Shown: piece by piece, positions 11,775 through 22,437 of the stretch
Layout of the letters: every line of letters starts with the position of its first letter
Position numbering within the stretch: the stretch's first letter is position 1
DNA from: Dastarcus helophoroides
Lineage: Eukaryota; Arthropoda; Insecta; Coleoptera; Bothrideridae
Assembly: GCA_028583605.1 (NCBI GenBank)
Contig: CM053336.1
Span: 20,383,004 to 20,447,003, forward strand
DNA: 64,000 nucleotides
Direction of reading: 5' to 3'
Position numbers and translations under genes: made by a program
Notes under the pieces: generated by a model
What the model was told of the DNA's origin: nothing
Databases searched by the model: none
Seen by the model: only the letters and a program-made list of their open reading frames with translations

Positions 11775-12564
11775 ACATCAGGAAAGTCAAACACTGTCCA
11801 TAGAGAGAATGTTAATGAGAGATTTAACATTGACAGCTAATAGTGGGATAGATGGGCGGCGCCTTGTATTCTCCTACACCGTTGTAAACAATTCAACGCA
11901 GAGCGCAGCGATCAGTGCTGGTGGAGATTTCAGTAGTACATCATAACTTGTAACGTGTTTTGTTACGGGATTACTACTGGCAGGCAACAATTTTATTAAA
12001 ATTTGCGTACCAGATGTTGTTTGCTCTTTTAGGCCGTTTTTAGAGTCACGCGGGTAGCACCCGTCACCTGCGCGCGGGTAGGTAGGATACATTTGTTTGC
12101 AGCAAGTTATTTAGATTGGAACGGGTGGCCGCACGCGGGTGCGACGCTGCAAACAAATGTATCCTACCTACCCGCGCGCGGGTGACGAGTGCCACCCGCG
12201 TGACTCTAAAAACGGCCTTAGTCCGCTGATTTAATCAACGTTTGAGGAAAAATAGAACTGATATTCTTTGATAACCAAAATAAATAAGCGAAATTTCTTA
12301 AACAAAATAAATAATAACTCTAGTGAAGAATATAACATAATAAATCTTAAAACATTATAATATTAGGAGTACAAATAGGCTGCCTAACTGTGCTAAACAA
12401 TATTCCAGTCTGATGTAAAACTCTCGACGAGTTTTTTCTAACATTTAAACTGGAAGATACGAGCATGCTGCGTCAAAATAGGGGAATACGTTCAGCGGCC
12501 GTAGAAAACTATGGAAGGGACAGTTCTTAGCGTTTTACATGGACAGTGAAAATGTTTCCTTATC
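11775..12564. mobile_element. TIR element inserted into the LINE RT, 7 bp target duplication
   Basis: The RT frame stops at AIKSI near 12570 and continues with YKKNLNQ near 11768, so the insertion limits can be read from the protein. TGTATAC occurs on both sides (11768-11774 and 12565-12571). The ends are imperfect inverted repeats, CAGGAAAGTCAAACACTGTC against AAGGAAACATTTTCACTGTC. No coding sequence is visible inside. The target duplication would be 8 bp if one mismatch is allowed, which would favour hAT or P-type, but the superfamily stays open. A second element is nested at 12032-12217. Confidence 0.72.
12032..12217. mobile_element. PIF/Harbinger-like hairpin MITE, TTA target duplication
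   Basis: A 186 bp element consisting almost wholly of two 72 nt inverted arms (12032-12103 and 12146-12217) with a 42 nt loop. The ends read GGCCGTTTTTAGAGTCACGC, and TTA flanks both sides (12029-12031, 12218-12220). The arms are GC-rich (GCGCGCGGGTAGGTAGG), a strong contrast with the AT-rich surroundings. The few mismatches between arms suggest it is the youngest layer of the nest. Confidence 0.8.
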
Positions 12565-14339
12565 TGTATACTTTTTATCGCTTGTATTAATTTTCTATTT
12601 ATGCCCATTTCTTGTAAGATGTTCCATATTTTCTTACAATTAACCCCATCGAAAGCTTTTTCCAGATCGATAAATGCAAAGTATGCTTTTGTTTTACCAA
12701 GTCGAGTTTTTTCTATTATCTGTTTTATTGTGAATATATGATCATGTACCTTCTTCCTGTTCGAAATTCACTTTGTGCTTCGTTTAGGTTTGGTTCTGTA
12801 TAATTTTAATTTTTTTTCTAACATTTTTTCATATACTTTCAGAGCTGTGCTTAGCATTGTTATTCCCCTGTAATTAGTGCATTCTCTTCTATCTCCTGTT
12901 TTATTAATGGGTAATATTATGCCTCTTTGCCAATCTTCTGGTATTTTTTCTTCTCTCCATGCGCTATTACACACTTTCAATAATAATTCTGTTGCACTTT
13001 CTCCCATATATTTTAACATTTCTGATGTTATTTTGTCGTATCCTGGGGCTTTCCCATTCTTAAGCGCCTGAATTGCTTCTGCAATATTTTCCAGTTTAAA
13101 GACTTCTTCTATTTCTAGTTATAACTTCAACATCGTCTGTTAATATATCTCCTCTCTCGTCTTTTACGGTTGTGGTGTTCTCTGTTTTCCTCCCTCTCAT
13201 GTTCTTAATTGTTTTATAGAATAGCTATCCTTGCTATTTTCTTCCAAATTTTTTGCCCAACTTTTCCCAGTTTTTTTTTGATTTTCTTGTTTGACCTTAT
13301 TTTTCACTATCAACCTTTGTTTTTTATATTCTGCATAATTTTCTTCTGTTCTGTGTTTTATATATTTTCTCCATTTTTCTTTTTTATCTTTTATTTCCTG
13401 ATGGTTTTGGTTTGTTTCTTATTCTTATTTACCTTTAATACACCACATGACTGTTTTGCTGCGTCTAAAATATTTGTTTTAGTGTCTCCAGAGTTCTTCC
13501 ACTTTTTTGTTATTTACTTATTCACATCTTTGTTAACATATTTTCTGTAAGTTGTTTATAATTTGTTTTAACCTTTTCTTCTCTTAATTTGTGTACCCTT
13601 ATTGTTTCATAATTTGTTTGTATTGTTCCATTTGTGTCATTGTTCTCATTTTTCTTGTTTGTTGATTTTAGTTTAGCAATTACCATGTAGTGATCCGTGA
13701 TTTCCTCTTTTTCTATTCTTCCGTTAAAATCTCCTGCTACATATATATTTCCTTTGGCTGCCTCTGTTATTTGGTTTATTAATTTCCAGAATTTATCTTT
13801 ATCCTCTGTTTTTTCATCATCATTCGGCCCGTATGCAGCTAAAATGGTCACAATGTTACCATCTATAATCATTTCTACTGTCAGGAGTCTTTCTGAGTGC
13901 GCTTCCCACTTCCTCACTCCTTTTGTGTATCTTTTATGTATTATGCACCCCACTCCGGCAGCTGCTCGTTTTTCTTTGGATGCTCCTGAATATACCAATA
14001 GGCGCCCATCTTCTAATGTTATTTCTCCATGTCCCTTTTTTTTCGTTATGGTCAGCAGATCCACATCAGCCTTATTAAACTCAACTCAACTTGTTCTTTT
14101 CCATTTATTCCCCTTATGTTCCACGTTGCGAGCTTCCAAATTTTGATATCTGCTTCCTTTTTATGTTTACAATTTCGCTACTACTTGCTATGTTAACACT
14201 TATTTCTCTAAAGTTATCCTTATTTGCTTTGTCCTTGTTTATATTAGCCGTTTTTCTTAACCCATTCACTGCTGATTCAAAAATGTATGAAAACTACAGA
14301 TGCTCAATATAAATTTGTTTATATGTACATACTATATTC

Positions 14340-16170
14340 ATTTTTCGGTAAAACGATTCTAACGATTTTGATAAAATTGTTAACTAGGGATTTTTTGAGC
14401 CGAAAAGACGATCCAGATAGGCGTCTTGGTAAAAATTCGGAATCAACAGTTCTTAAGAACATTTTAATTCTTCGGGAACAAATTTTTTATCTCCTAAACG
14501 GCTCTATCGATTTCGATGAAACTTGGTAACCAAGGTTTTTTTGGTCCGAAAAAATAATATAGATGTCATTTGCAACAGTAGCTGGGCTGCATACTGTAGT
14601 CTAGGTCTATTTGTATACGACACTTGTTGGAGCTGTCCACAGGGACCAATCGGTGGCGGTAATTAGGAATCATAAGAAGGATATTTGTTGATTCTACAGT
14701 ATACAGGGTCCGCCATTAGTGCGTGAACAGTCTGAGAAGATATTAAAATAAAATTTTACCCAGTGACGTACATATATTAGGACTACATTTTAAAATTATG
14801 TTCATTTTATTTTACCAATGATGTACAGAGTGTTGATATAAACTTACTTTTTATAAATAGAACACCCAATATATTTTTACATATTTGGATAGCCCTATAA
14901 AAATCTAGCAAAATAATATAGAGTTTATGGATCTTTTCCTAATGGAGGATCATAAATCAGGAGATAGGATTCAGATGGAATCATTTGTAAACACTCAGTG
15001 TGAAGTAGTATTAATCAATTTGCAACAAAATTAATCATTGATAGTCTTTTGGTTTCTATATACCATAAACATGTTTTATATTCTTTAGTTATGCAGAGTA
15101 ATGAAAGTTTGCAAATCCAATAATTACCAAAATACCCTATATTATTATGCTGCATTTTCATGGGGCTATTTAAATATGTAAAAAGTAGTGTCATATTTTT
15201 TTAAAAAAAGTAAGTTTATGTCAACACTCTGTATATGATTGGTACAATAAAATAAAAATAACTTTAGAATGTGCCACTGGACAAAATTTCATTTTGATAT
15301 CTTTTCAGGTTTAGGAGCTATCCTCCGTTCACGAACTAATGGCGGACCCTGTATATATTCTTGCCGGAACATTTGTCAGCATTCGGGTTCGATACACCAA
15401 ACTGATGAGATCTAATAAGATCGAAACCGGTCGTTGGTTTCCAAACTCTAAATCTGATAAATGTTCAAGCCTATTGGTCATTTAGATTATAGTCTTCTGG
15501 GGCTTCCCTAGAGAGCAATCGCTTTGTTAAGTGTTTGTGGCTCAACTGTTGATAGTTTAGTTACTTATATTCCACTATACACTCTAAGGGGGCTGCATAG
15601 TCTAGTCTAGGTTGCATTCTATTTGCATCGGTAATTTTAGTAAAAATTTGGGGTCACAATTATTAGGGACATCTTCCTGATTGAGAAACAAACTTTTATC
15701 TCCGAAAAGTTTCTATCGATTTCGATGAAACTCTTGTAATTAAAGGTTTTTTGGTTCAAGAAAACGATCTATATAAATTAAGGATCATCATTTTTTAGGG
15801 GCACCTTCCTCCTTAAGGAACAATTTTTATGTCCAAAACGGCTCTATCAATGTCGATGAACTTGGTAATTAGGACATTTTTGGGTCAGAAAAATAATCTA
15901 GATATCGAAACAATTTTAGTAAAAACTCGGATCTTTACTTATTAGGATCATCTTCCTCCTTGAACAACAATATTTTCCCTCTGAAATGGTTCTGTTGATT
16001 TCCAGAAAGATAATCACTATTTTTAAGGATGTTTTTCTACTTCAGAAAAAATTCAAACTCAAACTTCAATGAAATTTGATAACTAGAAGATTTTTGAGTG
16101 ATAAATGCTATTTTAGTAAAATTTCGATGTAACCATCTTTTAGGGACACCTTGCTCGTTGAGCACCGGAT
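14340..16170. repeat. Tandem satellite with a unit of about 150 bp, split by a fold-back element
   Basis: One unit or more at 14340-14570 and about three at 15640-16170 repeat the order TTTTAGTAAAAATTCGG, TTAGGGACATCTTCCTCCTT, GAACAAATTTTTATCTCC, AACGGCTCTATCGATTTCGA, TGAAACTTGGTAATTA, TTTTTTGGGTC and GAAAA-GATCTAGAT. Units are diverged. A related unit occurs at 45410-45550 inside a hAT-type MITE. GGCTGCATA-TAGTCTAGGT occurs both at about 14587 and 15591, beside the inserted element. Confidence 0.65.
14704..15351. mobile_element. Fold-back/MITE with long TIRs, TATA target duplication
   Basis: The terminal CAGGGTCCGCCATTAGTGCG and its inverted copy CAGGGTCCGCCATTAGTTCG begin arms that stay alignable for roughly 200-250 bp (AAAATGAAATTTTG, TACAGAGTGTTGA, ATAAACTTACTTTTT). 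The element is 648 bp. TATA lies on each side (14700-14703, 15352-15355), though part of that could belong to the element. It is non-coding. Confidence 0.75.
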
Positions 16171-17109
16171 AAAGATAAGAAATTTTTAGAGTAAGGAAAA
16201 TAGACCTCTTGAGATTTTTAGAACAAAATGACACTTCGAGAAAAATTACATTTATAAAACGAACAGAAAAAGATACATATTAATTAGGCGAGCCAATCAC
16301 AGCAAACCAGTTTGCAAGATTCCAAAAAAAAAATTAAATTTGTGCCTATTTTATCTTTCCTGCACTACAGTGACTATAATATATTTTTCAAATTGCATTT
16401 CACTTTATTCACAATTCAGTTTGTTATTTTATCGAACATAAAAATAACAAAGCAAAGATAAACAAAATATATCTGGCAATAAGTGCCCCCCTTAGCCTAT
16501 CCTTTTAAAAAATTGCACCAGAAATATTGTACAAGTAATAAATAGCATAAGAATTAGGGTTCCTAGGTTTCTAACAGCAAAACGGGTTACTGATCAAAGG
16601 GAGGGAGATGAGCGTGGGTGTCGATAACAATAAAAAATGCCCCAAAATAATTTTTGACGACCAAAAATGAAAAACGGGCCTAACTTTAGTATTTGCCAAT
16701 AATTTTTTACGATTAAAATACAGTTATCCCAAAAAAATTGTCGACTAAAAAAAGATATCTTGCCCTTGAATTCTCAAAAATCGGTATTTTGTGCGTCCTC
16801 CTGGGCATGAGGTTAGGTAGAGATTGTAAAATTTGACAAATCAAACTATAATTATATGATAACAAACTGAACAAAACTTTAAAAAAAATGTAGGTTATTA
16901 TTGTACGTGTAATTTTAACTTTACAATGCGATTCAACGTTAATATGAAAAAAGTGAATAAAAACGAGAGCTGATTTAAATATGAACAATGTTGTAACATT
17001 ATTTGAATTAAGCGAAATTTTTGAGTCCTATACACGCTGGGCGTGTTTTGAGCACGAAGCGATTGTTCCTATGGACACGCTAGGCGTGTTCTTAGCATGG
17101 AATGCGTTA
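16171..17109. other. AT-rich intergenic DNA, nothing recognised
   Basis: No domain-bearing frame, long repeat or RNA gene was seen. A small inverted motif around 17030-17090 (ACACGCTGGGCGTGTT and ACACGCTAGGCGTGTT) is a near-direct repeat of a 16 bp palindromic-looking sequence and is the only notable structure. Confidence 0.4.
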
Positions 17110-17959
17110 ATTTACTTTTTTTTTGTTCCTCAACCTTATCCTCTTCCTTATCCATTGCCGTCGTCGTCTTTATGTGATCCTTTGAGTGTTTTTTTATTAG
17201 TTTTTTAACATTGGAGTTATTATTTCTCTTTTTGAGTCATCCCATCTCCAGTCGATAACTTCAACATTTATTTTGTTGTACCCAATTTTAACTGTTTTTC
17301 CTTCATTTCTTAATTTTTTAGCTTTCTCTCTAATTACTTTTGTTTATTTCTTTCGTTTTGTGACATGTCCTCTATTATGAATATTCTATGATTTTTCACT
17401 TTCTTCAGTTTGTGCTTGTTTTTTAGGACATTTATTTTCTCAATTTCATTTCCCAATTCAATTAGGCATGTTGTATTTCCAAGTTTTATCACTTTTTTGG
17501 CATTGACTTTTATTCCTATATATTGTTCTAGCATGCTTCTTATTTCTTCCATTTGTCTTGCCATATTTTTGTTTTCTAGCGGTAAAGCGTTTATAACTAT
17601 ATTGTTTTTTCTTTTTCTAAACTTTCTAGGGAACGTTTTACGTCTTTCATTTCTTTAACAGTTCTTTTATTTTCCTCTTTTATGTGTTCGTTTTCCTGTT
17701 TCAATTTAGTGTTTTCTTGTTTAATTTTCACTATTTCTTCCATGACTTTTGTTTGTTCATCACCTATTTTTAATAATTTTTCTTTTATTTCCTTTATTCA
17801 GCTATCAACCGGCGCATCATATTTAGTAAAGCGTCGTAACTTCTTCTTCTCCTGTATTCTTTTTATTGGTGTTCTAAAAGTTTTGCTGCTCTTTCAGAAG
17901 AAGTCTGCGCTTTTTCTTCTTTTTCCTTTTCCAGTAGTATGTTCATCCTCGCTATCCAT
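17110..17959 (-). pseudogene. LINE ORF1 remnant (coiled coil plus RRM-like domain)
   Basis: On the minus strand an ATG at 17959 starts MDSEDEH. About 17800-17640 encodes a charged coiled coil (KIKQENTKLKQENEHIKEEN, then a KEMKDVKRSLESLEKE stretch). 17564-17334 encodes MEEIRSMLEQYIGIKVNAKK and CLIELGNEIEKINVLKNKHK, matching the RRM-like ORF1 domain of insect LINEs. 17300-17210 gives VEVIDWRWDDSKREIITPM. Frameshifts and stops break it. Orientation and type fit the endonuclease-RT at 10740-14270, from which it is separated by 2.8 kb of satellite and a fold-back element. Confidence 0.65.
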
Positions 17960-18499
17960 TTTATTTCTATACCTATTGGTTCTTGGTATAGTCCTGTTTA
18001 TGATTATTTGTCGACGGTAGATCCCTTTCCAATATTTAGGCAAACAAATTGTTACCGGCTCGCCGTTTCACTTCTCAAGTGGATATTTTTATCACCATTT
18101 ATCAATTTCTTCGCGATAACTCGCGACCTTCTATTTGTTTCAGGTGTTTGGATTTATTGGTTATTATATTTATACAATTTTACCACCTTTGGTTTGCTAT
18201 TTTACTGCACTTTTTAGAGCTAAGAAGCCACGGACCAATACTACTTTACTATTAATATTACTATTGTATACAAGTATACTAAAGTATAAAAAAATACACT
18301 AAAAACATTTCTACAGTCTAACTCTTCTAACATTCTGACAAAGTAGCTGCAGAAAAATCTCTTTTTTTTAAATTTTTTTCAAATTTTGATTTCGTTCATA
18401 ATTTTTTAAAGTTTTTTTTAAGTTCAAGTTTCCTCTTAGCGTCCAACTCTTTTTCTAACTGGCAACAACTTTAATTCCTACGTTTTTATTTTTGGCAAT

Positions 18500-19625
18500 T
18501 TTGGGAATTATTGTTGTTATCTAAATTTGTAATGTCGAAATGCGTTTGATTCTTCCGAATTTCGAAAATAATTTTTGCTAAAAAGTTAAATATCGTTTTT
18601 TTTGGAAAATTTTCGGAAAACGAATGTAGAACCGTCAGATTTAAATTGGAAATTTGGACGAAAAAAGACCAAATTTCTCGAAAATCCCGAAATTTACGGA
18701 AAAAGTCCAAATTTTAGGAAAAATGTTGAAACAGGGGTTTGAACTAAAAATCTTGAGAAAAAAATAGCAAATTTGGAGAAAAATTCGATATTTTATTTTA
18801 AGCGCCCAAGGTTTCTTAGATACATAAAAGAATGTTAAGAAAACTAGAAAACAAACGTGTTTAACTCATGCACATTCATTTTAGAACACGTGGATGCTTC
18901 TGAAAGATCCTCAATGTTGTCCCTAAATTTGGGGACAAACTTCAAAATTGGCAACCCCGCAAATAGCGAAGTTCCATGATAAAGATAACACTGTCGAGAT
19001 TGGGGTAGAAATTTTAGAAAAAAATGAGACATTTCGATTGTAAATTTGAAACTTTCGGAAAACGAATGTAGAACCTTCAGATTCAAATTCGGAATTTGGA
19101 AGAAAAAAGACCAAATTTCACGAAAATCCTGAAATTTACGGAAAAAGTCCAAATTTTAGGAAAAAGGTTGAAACTGTAGTTTGAACTTAAAAATCTTGAG
19201 AAAAAATATCAAATTTAGAGAAAAACTCGATATTTTATTTAAACCACCAAAGGTTTACTAGATACATAAAAAAATATCAAAAAAACTTAAAAAGAAACCT
19301 TTTCAACTCGTGCACATTCATTTTAAAACACGTGGATGCCCCTAAAAGATCCCTAATTTTGTCCCTAAATTTAGGCAGAAAACTTCATAATTGGCAATCC
19401 CCTCAAATAGCGAAATTACGTGCAAAGGTGAAAATTTCGAGACTAAAGTAGACATTTCGATTTTAAAATCGACGTTTTCGGAAAACGAATGTAGAATCGT
19501 CAGATTTAAATTAGGAATTTGGAAGAAAAAAGACTACATTTCACGAAAAATCCCCAAATTTACGGAAAAAGTCCACATTTTAGGAAAAACGTTATAACTA
19601 TAGTTTAAACTGAAAATCTTGAAAA
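18500..19625. repeat. Tandem repeat, unit about 420-440 bp, 2.5 copies
   Basis: The landmark CGGAAAACGAATGTAGAA recurs at 18614, 19056 and 19479. It is followed each time by TCAGATT-AAATT-GGAATTTGG, GAAAAAAGAC and AAATTTACGGAAAAAGTCC. Two copies also share TGCACATTCATTTTA and ACACGTGGATGC. The similar hypothetical frames on its minus strand (18486-18710, 18844-19152) are products of the repetition, not genes. Confidence 0.85.
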
Positions 19626-19639
19626 ATAGACTGATTTTA

Positions 19640-21660
19640 GATGGTTTTTTTTTGTCATTTCGACTTTTTTTTAAAGAATTCAACTTTTTTTTAAAGATTG
19701 AATTTTATGACGAGATGATGAGATTTTGTTTTGAAAATTTCGAGCCTTTCTGAAAATTTCGACTCTTTTTTTAAGTTTTTTAATAGCTTTCATAATTTTT
19801 TAATAGTTTGACCATTTTGAAGATTTGGATTCTTTTTTTGGAAATAACGAATTTTGTCGAAAATTTTATTTACTCAGAAATTTCTACCATTTTTCAATTT
19901 AAATTAGATTTTTTGTTAAATGCGAACTATGTTAATACTTTTATTTTTTTTCTTAAAATTCAAAGTTCAAAATTGTGGTATTTTCTTCAAACCTACAAAT
20001 ATTTTTTTAAACTTTGATTCTTTCTAGAAACCTGGAAATGTTTCTAAAATTTTTATGAAAAATGTCAGATATCGAAAATCTTTTTTGGATTTGGAATTTT
20101 AATTCGAAATGTCTAGAAAAGTCTACATTTAGAGTAAATAAACGATAATTATGACTGTATTTATACTTAAAAATAATTCATTAATATTTTTTTAAATATT
20201 TGCTTTTTTAGAAATTTTAAATTTCCAAGCAAATAGTAGGATATGTTAATTCTTAACAAATTTACACTGTTCGAACTCGAAATTTTTAGTTTTTTAAATC
20301 CTCAATTTTAGAAATAAGTTGACATTTACAATTACTCTCTGAATCCGAAGAAAAAAGAAGCTATAATTTCTGAAAAAAAAAGGTTTGAAGTTAAAATTCT
20401 CTAAAAAAATCTCTAATTTCCAAAAGATAAAATCTATTAACAAAAGCTAATCACACTCAACATTTTGTTTTGAAACAAAATTCAAAAAATAAGATTCGAT
20501 ATTTCCTGAAACTTTTAATATTTTCTCTAAATAACCACGGGATCTTTTAAATTAAATGTCTAGAAAGAAAGTCAAAATATTTTAAAGAACTCTGAATTTT
20601 GAATCAGTGCTAATGTAAAAATTTTGAAAAACTAAATTCATTAATCTTTTTTTTTAATTTCGACTTTAATCTTGACATTTTTAAACTCTTTGTAAAAAGT
20701 TGCAAAAATTTTATAAATTTTCTGAAAATATGAATTTAGTTGAAATGTCGTGATTAAAAGTAAAAAATTTCTTAGTTAAAGTTGAGATTTGATAACTAAG
20801 ATAAAAATTTTAATGGTTTTTTAAAAGTTTTCACTTGGAAGTCGAATTTTGGAGGATAAAGTCGAATTTTTGAAATCTTAATCGAAATATAAACAAATTA
20901 ACTTTATAACAAAAAATTTCGAAATTTTTTATTAAGTAAAAACTTTTTAAAAAAATTAGAAAATTCGAATTAAAGTGATGGGTAAAAGTTATTAAATACA
21001 TTCTGAATTTTCCAACTTAAAAATGCTCAAGTTTTGTGTACAACTTAAAACTTATAAAAGAATCTACATTTTAGACATTTTTTTAAAAGTTCAATCGCCA
21101 TGCTAGAAAAATTATAGAAGAAATTCATGAAAATAACTTATTAAAAAATGACTTCTCAAAATAATGGCTTATAAGATATTTTGATTTTTTTAGTAAAGGA
21201 TCTAATATTCAAAATTTTATTCAAATACCGAATTTAAAATATAAATTTTTAAATTCCAAAACTGTAATCACAAGATCCAAGTTTTTCTCAAAATTTGGTG
21301 TTAAATCTCGAAAAATTGCTTGTATAAATTTTCAGTTCTTCTCAAAATTTGAATTTTTTTCTCAAAATGGGGTTTAAGCTTAAAAAACTTGCAAAATTTA
21401 ACATTATTTTAATAGAATGTAAAAGATAAGATTGAAATCTCAAATAATAAAAAAAAGAAATTTCAAGAAAAGTTTAAAATTTTTTAGAAAAAGTCAAAAT
21501 TTTGAGAAAAATACGAATGAGTTCAAGACAAAAATTTTAAGATTTAGGGAGAAAATTCAACAATGAACTCGAAATTTCCAGAACTTCTTCATTTGAAACT
21601 GTCATACTCCTTCTGAATATTCTGAGTATTCTGAGTATAACCTGAAATCTATTTTTTTTT
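19640..21660. repeat. Degenerate GTCGAAATTT-type satellite block
   Basis: Continuous low-complexity A/T with mixed-polarity pieces such as AATTTCGACTTTTTTT, GAAAATTTCGA and AAAGTCGAATTTT. No unit is tandemly clean here, so the block is probably old. No gene is seen. Confidence 0.55.
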
Positions 21661-22437
21661 AATTTCGACTAAAGTTTCAAAATGTTTTTTTTTTTGTTGT
21701 TAATTGTGAGTTTTGGCCTGTTAGTGCCATTTTTTGAGTATTTTACCTTTTTGGTGCCCTCTTTAGATTTTCGTTGTTGCCTAATTTAACATTTTGTTCA
21801 CCATTTATACATTGCTTGATTGTGCGTAAAATCCGGTCTCTAATAATAATAAGAAATGGCGCCAAATTTGAACAAAAAAAAACATCCTTGCATTTCAACC
21901 CGAAATCAAAATGATCCGCAACCAGGGGGGGCTGGGGGGTTGCAGCCCCCCAGTCCCCCCCCCTGGTTACGGGCCTGATACCAGTATAATTTTAAACATT
22001 TGTGTAAAAAATCAACAAGACAAATTCCTAGTTACATAAATAGGGTAGAGTTGTAAATAAAACATTTATTCTGAAATATTTTCCAAGGAAATCTATTTGT
22101 TTTTTATTATTTCTGAAAATAAAAATATTTGTATATTCAAATTTATAACAAAATATTAATCTTGCATAAAATAAATATGAACCTCCTTAAACACCGCTAA
22201 TTATAAAAGTAAATAAATAAAACATGATACCAGTCTTTATTTAGAACATTTGTTTAGAAAAGCAAGATGAATGTAAAAGTTCATAAATTTAGGATACCGA
22301 TTGATAAACTTTTATTTACAAAATTATAAATTTTCATTTTCAACAGATAAACAAAAAAAAATTTAAAGAGTCTCCATGCATTAAATGGTTCCTGTCGAAA
22401 ATAGTGTGAAATGTTTGGCGCCAATTTTGTTTTTAAT
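21661..22437. other. Spacer 3' of ZAD gene B with a GC hairpin
   Basis: From 21690 to 21900 the sequence is unique and less AT-rich (GTTAGTGCCA, AAATCCGGTC). A G/C-run hairpin follows at 21920-21968. From 22000 to 22437 it is A/T-rich with several TTTATT strings that can serve as poly(A) signals for the minus-strand gene ending at 22438. No coding region is seen. Confidence 0.45.
21920..21968. repeat. G7/C8 hairpin, possible G-quadruplex
   Basis: AACCAGGGGGGGCTGGGGGG is followed by a short turn and then CCCCCCAGTCCCCCCCCTGG and TT. The arms pair over about 20 nt with small offsets. It is extreme in an otherwise AT-rich window. It could be a transposon terminus (Helitron-like 3' hairpins are GC-rich) or the centre of a MITE, but I found no matching other end. 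Confidence 0.7.

Larger units (their letters stand above)
10740..14270 (-). mobile_element. Non-LTR retrotransposon ORF2 (endonuclease-RT), dead and interrupted
   Basis: The element is read on the minus strand. The apurinic-type endonuclease lies at about 14150-13522 (LATWNIRGINGKE, AAYGPND, GDFNGR). The linker and RT start at 13500-12768 (EDWQRGIILPINKTGDR, CTNYRGI). RT motif A is FIDLEKAFDGV at about 12690. After an inserted element the RT resumes at 11768 with NGLRQGGTLSPALFNIF, then FADGLLI, where the second catalytic Asp of FADD is Gly. The C-terminal part at 11317-10799 contains YGSETW, LAWWGHLQRM and GRPKETWDN. Several stops and frameshifts are present. An ORF1 of matching type lies at 17110-17959. 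The clade is not certain from sequence alone. Confidence 0.88.

Noticed and set aside
13209..14312. Phe/Leu-rich plus-strand frames
   Set aside because: Antisense of the LINE endonuclease and linker; no independent support.
18486..19152. Two similar minus-strand proteins of 74 and 102 aa
   Set aside because: Their similarity reflects a 430 bp tandem DNA repeat, and they have no conserved start or domain.
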